This document shows positions 30,939 to 36,105 of a DNA stretch of 36,105 nucleotides, piece by piece. Location of the stretch: assembly GCF_004123805.1 (NCBI RefSeq), contig NZ_RWJX01000037.1:1-36105 (forward strand), read 5' to 3'. The notes beneath the pieces are model-generated. The model did not search any database, had not been told where the DNA came from, and saw nothing but the letters and a program-made list of their open reading frames with translations. Source of the stretch: Cellulomonas endophytica. GTDB taxonomy: Bacteria > Actinomycetota > Actinomycetes > Actinomycetales > Cellulomonadaceae. Position numbers and translations under genes: made by a program. Position 1 is the stretch's first letter, and every line of letters begins with the position of its first letter.

Positions 30939-32237
30939 GTGAGCACCTCGCTGAACCCGTCCGGCCTCCCGCCGGCGTCCCCGCCCGCGTCCGGCGGTGC
31001 GTCCGGCGCTGCGTCCGGCGCTGTGACCGGCCCTGCGTCCGGCGCTGCGACCGGCCCTGCGTCCGGCGCTGCGTCCGTCCCCGGCACCGCCGTGACGGGC
31101 CGGCGCTGGGACGACACCGGGGCGGTGCCGCCGTCGGTCCGCGCCGCCGCGGCCTGGTCCTGGCGGGTCGTCGTCATCGGGCTGGCGCTCGCCCTCGTGG
31201 GGTTCCTCGTCGTCGAGCTCGAGGTCATCATCGTCCCGGTCGCGGTGGCGCTGCTGCTCACCGTCCTGCTGACCCCGGTGGTGCACGGGCTGCAGCGGCT
31301 GCGCGTGCCGCACGGCCTGGCGGCGGCGATCGCGGTGCTGGGGCTCCTCGCCGTCGTCGGCGGGCTGCTCACCCTCGCCGGCCAGTCCATCGTCTCGGGG
31401 ATCGGCGAGCTGCGCGACCAGGCGCTGGAGGGCTTCGACCAGGTCCTGGGCTGGCTCTCGACCGGCCCGCTCAACGTCACGCAGACGGACCTGTCGGGCT
31501 ACGTCGACCAGGCCCAGGAGGCCCTGTCCGGCGCGAGCAGCAGCATCGTCTCCGGGGCCCTCTCGGTCACCACGACGGTGGGCCACGTGCTGGCGGGCGC
31601 GCTCATCGCGCTGTTCTGCACCTTCTTCTTCCTGCTCGACGGGAGGACCATCTGGGCGTGGGTCGTCGGGCTGCTGCCGCGGGACGCCCGCGAGCGGGTG
31701 CACGAGGCGGGCCGGCGCGGCGTCGTGACGCTCGGCTCCTACACCCGCACCCAGATCCTCGTCGCCGCCGTCGACTCCCTCGGCATCGGGCTGGGGGCGT
31801 TCTTCCTCGGGCTGCCGCTCGCGCTGCCGCTGGCGATCCTCGTCTTCATCGGGTCGTTCATCCCGCTCGTCGGCGCCGTCGTCACGGGGTCGATCGCGGT
31901 GCTCGTCGCGCTCGTCTCGCAGGGGCTGTGGCCGGCGGTCATCATGCTGGTGATCGTGCTCGGCGTGCAGCAGCTCGAGGGGCACGTGCTGCAGCCGTTC
32001 CTCATGGGGCACGCGGTGTCGCTGCACCCCGTCGCGGTGCTGCTCTCCGTGGCCGCGGGGTCCTTCGTCGCCGGGATCGTCGGCGCCCTGTTCGCCGTCC
32101 CCATCGCCGCGGTGCTCAACACGGTCATCCTCTACCTGCACGGGCACGACAAGTTCCCCGGGCTCGGGCACGAGGACGCCGAGCCGCAGCGCGAGGCGTC
32201 CCTCGGGCCCGTCGCGCCCCCGCAGGCGCAGGCGTGA
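30939..32237 (+). CDS. AI-2E family (PerM/TqsA-like) membrane transporter
   Basis: A 432-residue polytopic membrane protein. An N-terminal tail of about 60 residues is Ala/Ser/Gly/Pro-rich and contains eight 12-bp repeats. The core begins AAWSWRVVVIGLALALVGF, with EVIIVPVAVALLLTVLLTPVV (two segments), an extracytoplasmic loop, VLAGALIALFCTFFFLLDG, the conserved FLGLPLALPLAILVFIGSFIPLVG in two parts and PFLMGHAVSLHPVAVLLSVAAG. This family moves varied small molecules or Na+/H+; an AI-2 role should not be assumed. The GTG is fixed by the leaderless -10 box. The stop lies in a 12-bp repeat array, and ilvA follows 52 nt later. Confidence 0.9.
   Translation: MSTSLNPSGLPPASPPASGGASGAASGAVTGPASGAATGPASGAASVPGTAVTGRRWDDTGAVPPSVRAAAAWSWRVVVIGLALALVGFLVVELEVIIVPVAVALLLTVLLTPVVHGLQRLRVPHGLAAAIAVLGLLAVVGGLLTLAGQSIVSGIGELRDQALEGFDQVLGWLSTGPLNVTQTDLSGYVDQAQEALSGASSSIVSGALSVTTTVGHVLAGALIALFCTFFFLLDGRTIWAWVVGLLPRDARERVHEAGRRGVVTLGSYTRTQILVAAVDSLGIGLGAFFLGLPLALPLAILVFIGSFIPLVGAVVTGSIAVLVALVSQGLWPAVIMLVIVLGVQQLEGHVLQPFLMGHAVSLHPVAVLLSVAAGSFVAGIVGALFAVPIAAVLNTVILYLHGHDKFPGLGHEDAEPQREASLGPVAPPQAQA
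30987..31082 (+). repeat. 12-bp tandem repeat, 8 copies, in the AI-2E gene
   Basis: Units GCGTCCGGCGCT and the variant GCGACCGGCCCT, encoding Ala-Ser-Gly-Ala or Ala-Thr-Gly-Pro in the cytoplasmic N-terminal tail. This is the longest coding array in the window. Confidence 0.9.
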
Positions 32238-32263
32238 GCGCAGGCGTGAGCGCAGGCGTGGGC
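32228..32263 (+). repeat. 12-bp tandem repeat, 3 copies, spanning a stop codon
   Basis: GCAGGCGTGAGC twice and GCAGGCGTGGGC once. The first unit contains the AI-2E TGA stop (32235-32237), and the second contains another in-frame TGA, so the end is duplicated. Confidence 0.9.
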
Positions 32264-32289
32264 GTCCAGGCCCCCCGGGTTGCGGTCCG

Positions 32290-33495
32290 GTGATCGGGCC
32301 CGAGGACGTCCGGGCCGCGGCCGGGCTGCTCACGGGCGTCGCCGAGCGCACGCCGGTGCGGTACAGCCGGGCGCTGTCCGAGCTCGTCGGCGTGCCCGTG
32401 CACCTCAAGTGCGAGAACCTCCAGCGCACGGGCTCCTTCAAGATCCGCGGCGCCTACGTCCGGCTCGTCCGGCTGTCCGACGAGGAGCGCGCGCGCGGTG
32501 TGGTGGCGGCGAGCGCCGGCAACCACGCGCAGGGCGTGGCGCTGGCGGCCCGGCTGCTCGGCGTGCCGGCCGTCGTGTTCATGCCCACCGGTGCCGCCCT
32601 GCCCAAGGTCGACGCCACGCGCGCCTACGGGGCGCAGGTCGTCCACGTGGGCAGCTCCGTCGACGAGGCGCTGCTCGCCGCACAGGAGCACGCGGCGAGC
32701 ACCGGGGCGGTGCTCGTCCACCCCTTCGACCACGAGGACGTCGACGCGGGGCAGGGGACCGTCGCGCTCGAGGTGCTCGAGCAGGTGCCGGACGTGCGCA
32801 CGCTCGTCGTACCGGTGGGCGGCGGGGGGCTCGTGGCGGGCATGGCGGCCGCCGTGGCCGACCGTCCCGGCGTGCGGCTCGTCGGCGTGCAGGCGGCGGG
32901 GGCCGCGGCCTACCCCGCCTCGCTCGCGGCGGGGCGCCCGGTGCCGGCGGCGGCGATGTCCACGATGGCCGACGGGATCGCGATCGGGCTGCCGGGCACG
33001 GTGCCGTTCGAGCTGGTGCAGGCCCACCGGGTGGCGGTGCGGACCGTGTCCGAGGAGGACCTCTCGCGCGCGCTGCTGCACGTCGCCGAGCGGTCGAAGC
33101 TCCTCGTCGAGCCGTCCGGCGCCGCCGGGGTGGCCGCGCTGCTCGCCGACCCGCAGGCCTTCGCGTCCGACGGCGGGCCGGTGGTCGTCGTCCTGTCCGG
33201 CGGCAACGTCGACCCGCTGCTGCTCATGCGGGTGCTGCGGCACGGGCTCGCGGCCGCGGGCCGGTACCTGCAGGTGCGGGTCCGCACCGTCGACCGGCCC
33301 GGCGCGCTCGCGGCGCTGCTGCAGGACCTCGCCCGCCTCGGGGGCAACGTCGTGCACGTGCAGCACCTGCGGACCGGGGCGGACCTGGGCGTCGACGAGG
33401 TCGGCATCGACGTCCAGCTCGAGACGACGGGCCCGGACCACTGCGCCGAGGTCCTGGCGCGCCTGCGGGAGCAGGGCTACCGCCTGGCGCCGTAG
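32290..33495 (+). CDS. ilvA: Threonine ammonia-lyase (biosynthetic-type, with ACT-like domain)
   Basis: A PLP enzyme converting threonine to 2-oxobutanoate. The 401-residue protein starts IGPEDVRAAAGLL; the PLP lysine is K51 in TGSFKIRGAYVRL. The Gly-rich phosphate loop is VPVGGGGLVAGMAAAV, and the ASAGNHAQGVALAARLLGVP block is typical. Residues about 325-401 form an ACT-type domain (VRTVDRPGALAALLQDLARLGGN in two parts), so allosteric control is likely. The short form with an ACT tail resembles TdcB-like or actinobacterial IlvA; a catabolic role cannot be excluded. GTG 32290, no clear ribosome binding site; probably read from the AI-2E transcript. A strong hairpin follows. Confidence 0.92.
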   Translation: MIGPEDVRAAAGLLTGVAERTPVRYSRALSELVGVPVHLKCENLQRTGSFKIRGAYVRLVRLSDEERARGVVAASAGNHAQGVALAARLLGVPAVVFMPTGAALPKVDATRAYGAQVVHVGSSVDEALLAAQEHAASTGAVLVHPFDHEDVDAGQGTVALEVLEQVPDVRTLVVPVGGGGLVAGMAAAVADRPGVRLVGVQAAGAAAYPASLAAGRPVPAAAMSTMADGIAIGLPGTVPFELVQAHRVAVRTVSEEDLSRALLHVAERSKLLVEPSGAAGVAALLADPQAFASDGGPVVVVLSGGNVDPLLLMRVLRHGLAAAGRYLQVRVRTVDRPGALAALLQDLARLGGNVVHVQHLRTGADLGVDEVGIDVQLETTGPDHCAEVLARLREQGYRLAP

Positions 33496-33505
33496 GGCCG
33501 GGACG

Positions 33506-33541
33506 CCGACGGCCCCGCCCCGCGTGGGGCGGGGCCGTCGG
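33506..33541. terminator. 16-bp perfect bidirectional hairpin between ilvA and greA
   Basis: The left arm includes CGACGGCCCCGCCCC, loop GCGT, and an exactly complementary right arm, between the stops at 33495 and 33553. It is the strongest hairpin in the window and should terminate both genes. Confidence 0.85.
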
Positions 33542-33552
33542 GGCGCCGGGCG

Positions 33553-34044
33553 TCAGCCCTCGAAGGGGCTCGCGGCGACGATCTCGACGGGGATCGTGCG
33601 CCCGTTCGGTGCGGCGTAGGAGGTGGAGTCGCCCACGGAGCGACCGTTGATCGCGGCGCCCAGCGGGGACGTCGGGGAGAAGACGTCGATGTCCGAGGAC
33701 CCGGCGATCTCGCGGGAGCCGAGGAGGAAGCGCATCTCGTCGCCCGCGACCACGGCCGTGACGACCATGCCCGGCTCGACGACGCCGTCGTCGGGCGGCG
33801 TGCCGATCCGCACGTTGCGGAGCTTCTCCTTGAGCTCGCGGATGCGCGCCTCGGCCTTGCCCTGCTCCTCGCGGGCGGCGTGGTAGCCGCCGTTCTCCTT
33901 GAGGTCGCCCTCGTCGCGCGCGGCGGCGATGCGGCCGACGATCTCCTCGCGCCCCGGTCCCTCGAGGTGCTCGAGCTCCGCCTTGAGGCGGTCGTACGCC
34001 TCCTGCGTCAGCCACGTCCCCGTGGCGGCGGTCGTGTCGGTCAC
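33553..34044 (-). CDS. greA: Transcription elongation factor GreA
   Basis: Stimulates transcript cleavage by backtracked RNA polymerase. The 163-residue length is standard. The N-terminal coiled-coil hairpin runs from WLTQEAYDRLKAELEHL through GRIAAARDEGDLKENGGYH to KAEARIRELKEKL; the acidic tip residues are in DEGDLKEN. The C-terminal FKBP-like domain includes SSDIDVFSPTSPLGAAI and IVAASPFEG. GTG 34044 is used because GAGAGGAG lies about 5 nt upstream; the frame is open further but non-conserved. It converges on ilvA across a strong hairpin. The gene order with DUF4307 and mca matches M. tuberculosis. Confidence 0.95.
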   Translation of the reverse strand: MTDTTAATGTWLTQEAYDRLKAELEHLEGPGREEIVGRIAAARDEGDLKENGGYHAAREEQGKAEARIRELKEKLRNVRIGTPPDDGVVEPGMVVTAVVAGDEMRFLLGSREIAGSSDIDVFSPTSPLGAAINGRSVGDSTSYAAPNGRTIPVEIVAASPFEG

Positions 34045-34218
34045 GATCGCTCCTCTCTCACGTCTGCTGCGGTCCTCCGCCCCGGCCGCGGAGCCCGGCG
34101 CATCCTCCGCCGGGGCGGGACGCACCCCGGTCCGGGGCGGCGGTGCGGCCGTCACCGGGCCGGTCCTGCGGGCGCGGGGCCCGTGGACAGCGGTCGTCGG
34201 CGGCGGAACGAACTCCCC

Positions 34219-34224
34219 AGCATA
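34219..34224 (-). promoter_or_regulatory. Possible greA -10 box
   Basis: Minus-strand TATGCT in a locally less GC-rich spot (CCGGTATGCTGGGGAG), about 175 nt before greA and 11 nt beyond the DUF4307 stop. The leader would be long. The -35 is weak. Confidence 0.35.
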
Positions 34225-34234
34225 CCGGCGCGTC

Positions 34235-34684
34235 CTAGCCGTCGGCGAGACGGCACCCCTGGAGCGACCCCGTGACGGCGAGCGCGGTGGTCCGCACCTG
34301 CACCGTGACCCGCTGGGTGCGCTCCGCCACGGCGCTCACCTCGACCGTTCGGAAGCCCACCTCGGTGAACGCCTCGTTGAGGGCGCGGACCTGGCAGACG
34401 GCCCTCGCGCCGGGCTCCATGGTGACCGCGAAGCGCACCTGCACGGTCGCGGCGTCCACCACGTCGTAGCCCAGGTCCTGCCACTGGACGGGGTCCCGCA
34501 GCACGCCGACGACCACCCAGGCGACGACCGCCACCGCCACGGCGCACGCGGCCGCGACAGCCACCCGGGCCCGACGCGCCCGGCCCGGCACCGGCGCCGG
34601 TCCGTAGCGGCCCGCCGGCCGGGCGGGGACGGGGCCGGGACCGGGCGCGGGCGTCGCGGCGGGGCTGGGGGCGGGCGGGGTCAC
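34235..34684 (-). CDS. DUF4307 family membrane protein
   Basis: A 149-residue protein: Pro/Ala-rich N terminus with GRYGPAPVPGRARRARV, one membrane helix (VAVAAACAVAVAVVAWVVVGVL), then an extracytoplasmic domain of about 85 residues (VQWQDLGYDVVDAATVQVRF, CQVRALNEAFTEVGFRTVEV) ending LQGCRLADG, with two Cys that could pair. The family is conserved next to mca in actinobacteria (Rv1081c is the M. tuberculosis member), but its function is unknown. GTG 34684 has GGAGGG 6 nt upstream. It is divergent from mca. Confidence 0.88.
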   Translation of the reverse strand: MTPPAPSPAATPAPGPGPVPARPAGRYGPAPVPGRARRARVAVAAACAVAVAVVAWVVVGVLRDPVQWQDLGYDVVDAATVQVRFAVTMEPGARAVCQVRALNEAFTEVGFRTVEVSAVAERTQRVTVQVRTTALAVTGSLQGCRLADG

Positions 34685-34782
34685 GCGGTCCCTCCGGGGC
34701 TGGGTCGGGACCGGCCGGCCGTGTCGGTCCCATGCGGCACCATTGTCCCCTGTCCGGCCGGGTGGCCGGAGGGGGAGGACCG

Positions 34783-35655
34783 ATGACCTCGGAGCGGTTG
34801 CGGCTCATGGCCGTGCACGCCCATCCGGACGACGAGTCGAGCAAGGGCGCGGCCAGCACCGCCCGCTACGCGGCGGAGGGGGTGGACGTTCTCGTCGTGT
34901 CGTGCACCGGCGGCGAGCGCGGTGACGTCCTCAACCCCTCCTACGGGGAGGTGCCGGCGGACCGGATGGTCGAGCTGCGCCGCGAGGAGATGGCGGTCGC
35001 CGCCGCCGCGCTGGGGGTGCAGCACCGGTGGCTCGGGTTCGTCGACTCCGGCCTGCCGGAGGGCGACCCGCTGCCGCCGCTGCCCGAGGGGTGCTTCGCG
35101 CTGCAGCCCCTCGAGGTCGCCGCCGCGCCGCTCGTCGCGCTCGTGCGGGCGTTCCGGCCGCACGTGATCACGACGTACGACGAGAACGGCGGCTACCCGC
35201 ACCCGGACCACGTCATGACCCACCGCGTCTCGATGGAGGCGTGGGAGGCGGCGGGCGACCCGGACCGGTACCCCGGCACGGGCGTGCCGTGGACGCCGCA
35301 GAAGCTCTACTACCACGCGGGGTTCAGCCTCGAGCGGATGACGGCGCTGCACGCGGCGATCCTCGCCGCCGGGCGGGAGTCGCCCTTCGCGGAGTGGATC
35401 GACCAGGCCCGCGACCGGCCGTTCCCGCAGCGCACCGTGACCACGCGCGTCCCCTCCGCCGCCTTCTTCCCGGCCCGGGACGCGGCGCTGCGTGCGCACG
35501 CCACGCAGATCGACCCGGACGGCTGGTTCTTCGCCGTCCCCCGCGAGGTCGAGGCGCAGGAGTGGCCGACGGAGGACTACGAGCTCGCCGCCGCGCGGGT
35601 GCCGACGCAGCTGCCCGAGGACGACCTGTTCGCCGGGCTGCGGGAGGACCGGTGA
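34783..35655 (+). CDS. mca: Mycothiol S-conjugate amidase Mca
   Basis: Hydrolyses mycothiol S-conjugates of electrophiles, releasing a mercapturic acid for export, so it is central to thiol detoxification in actinobacteria. The 290-residue protein shows the LmbE/PIG-L zinc site: VHAHPDDES (His14, Asp17) and PHPDHVMTH (His143 as third ligand). Other blocks are VSCTGGERGDVLNP, RREEMAVAAAALGVQH and WTPQKLYYHAGFS, which distinguish Mca from MshB. The ATG at 34783 has GGGGGAGGA upstream. The stop overlaps the next GTG (GTGA). Confidence 0.95.
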   Translation: MTSERLRLMAVHAHPDDESSKGAASTARYAAEGVDVLVVSCTGGERGDVLNPSYGEVPADRMVELRREEMAVAAAALGVQHRWLGFVDSGLPEGDPLPPLPEGCFALQPLEVAAAPLVALVRAFRPHVITTYDENGGYPHPDHVMTHRVSMEAWEAAGDPDRYPGTGVPWTPQKLYYHAGFSLERMTALHAAILAAGRESPFAEWIDQARDRPFPQRTVTTRVPSAAFFPARDAALRAHATQIDPDGWFFAVPREVEAQEWPTEDYELAAARVPTQLPEDDLFAGLREDR

Positions 35656-36105
35656 CCGGCGCGGCGGCCGCGGCCGGGGTCGTCGGGACCCTCCTGGGCG
35701 CCGTCACGCCCTCCCCGTCCCCGTCCGGCGTCACCACGGAGCTGGGCGGCTCGTCGCTGGGCTCGCCGGGGTTCCCCGGCTTCGTCGTGCTCTTCCTGCT
35801 CGGGCTGGCCGTGATCGTGCTGGGGATCAGCATGACCCGTCGGCTCCGGCGGGTCCGGTTCCGCGGGGAGCTGGCCGAGGCGGCCGAGGCGGAGGCCGCC
35901 GCACGCGCCGCCGGGGGTGCCGCACCGGGTGCCGCACCGGGTGCCGCGCGGGGTGCACACGGCGGACCGGTCGACGGTGCGGGTGACGGACGTCGCGACG
36001 ACCCGGGTCAGGGTCCGCCCGGCGGCGCGCCGCGCGACGGCGGCGCTCCCGGCACGGGGCCGCGGGACGGCGGCTCGGGCACCGGGCCGCGCGACGGCCG
36101 CGGGC
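35652..36105 (+). CDS. Small membrane protein downstream of mca (3' end outside window)
   Basis: An open frame from GTG 35652, overlapping the mca stop, to the right edge without a stop (151 complete codons). A Thr/Pro/Ser N-terminal stretch precedes one membrane helix (GFVVLFLLGLAVIVLGISM), then the basic TRRLRRVRFRGE and an Ala/Glu/Gly/Pro-rich tail with three 12-bp repeats and PRDGG units. In M. tuberculosis the gene after mca (Rv1083) is also a small membrane-associated protein, and this looks like its counterpart. Function unknown. The long tail is low complexity, so its true length cannot be judged. Confidence 0.75.
   Translation, partial: MTGAAAAAGVVGTLLGAVTPSPSPSGVTTELGGSSLGSPGFPGFVVLFLLGLAVIVLGISMTRRLRRVRFRGELAEAAEAEAAARAAGGAAPGAAPGAARGAHGGPVDGAGDGRRDDPGQGPPGGAPRDGGAPGTGPRDGGSGTGPRDGRG
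35916..35951 (+). repeat. 12-bp tandem repeat, 3 copies
   Basis: GGTGCCGCACCG twice and a variant once, encoding Gly-Ala-Ala-Pro in the tail of the last membrane protein. Confidence 0.9.

Noticed and set aside
30939..32237. Autoinducer-2 exporter as a quorum-sensing gene
   Set aside because: The AI-2E family name comes from one member. Most members have other or unknown substrates, and no luxS or AI-2 genes are nearby.

Overview
This is a 36.1-kb stretch of a very GC-rich (by eye about 75 %) actinobacterial chromosome. The evidence for Actinomycetota is GTG starts in about half the genes, short intergenic gaps, a mycothiol S-conjugate amidase gene (mca) next to a DUF4307 gene and greA as in Mycobacterium tuberculosis, a DUF222/HNH '13E12'-type gene, a class I PPK2 and a MoeZ-type ThiF-rhodanese fusion. 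Family level cannot be fixed; a Micrococcales or Kineosporiales relative is a guess. I see no rRNA, tRNA, CRISPR array, transposase or prophage.

Layout. 1-5.4 kb: molybdenum cofactor cluster (moaE fragment, moaD and moaA leftward, moeA-moaC-mogA rightward, moeZ leftward) covering every cofactor step except molybdate uptake. 5.4-8.8 kb: membrane block with two overlapping PAP2 phosphatases, a DUF1206 protein and a TSUP exporter. 8.8-11.9 kb: leftward group (small membrane protein, DUF899 thioredoxin-like protein, GH16-like protein with an altered active site) divergent from a GlxA-type AraC regulator. 12.0-14.4 kb: MarR regulator and 14-TM DHA2 efflux pump behind a palindromic operator. 14.5-18.5 kb: NAD-dependent epimerase, small membrane protein, RsbW-like ATPase, CorA, PPK2. 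18.5-22.8 kb: DUF222/HNH gene, trmB, and a LysR-type substrate-binding protein without a DNA-binding domain. 22.7-27.0 kb: znuABC zinc importer with a probable Zur box, then a zwf paralogue. 27.6-33.5 kb: MscS channel with a repeat-rich tail, uridine-kinase-like protein, MsrA, AI-2E family transporter, threonine dehydratase. 33.5-36.1 kb: greA, DUF4307, mca and the start of a small membrane protein.

Recurring signals. First, at least ten genes have a TANNNT -10 hexamer 6 or 7 nt before their start codon, which indicates leaderless transcription and fixes several starts. Second, tandem repeats with periods of 6, 12, 15, 18 or 30 bp expand disordered tails or loops in at least eight proteins. 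Third, strong GC hairpins without a T-run separate several convergent gene pairs, while three other convergent pairs overlap at their 3' ends.

Most of the window is ordinary core chromosome. The parts most worth a second look are the DUF899/GH16-like operon, the LysR-domain protein with its Gly-rich antisense tail, the MarR operator and the leaderless-promoter set. I did not find a clearly new multi-gene system and do not claim one.
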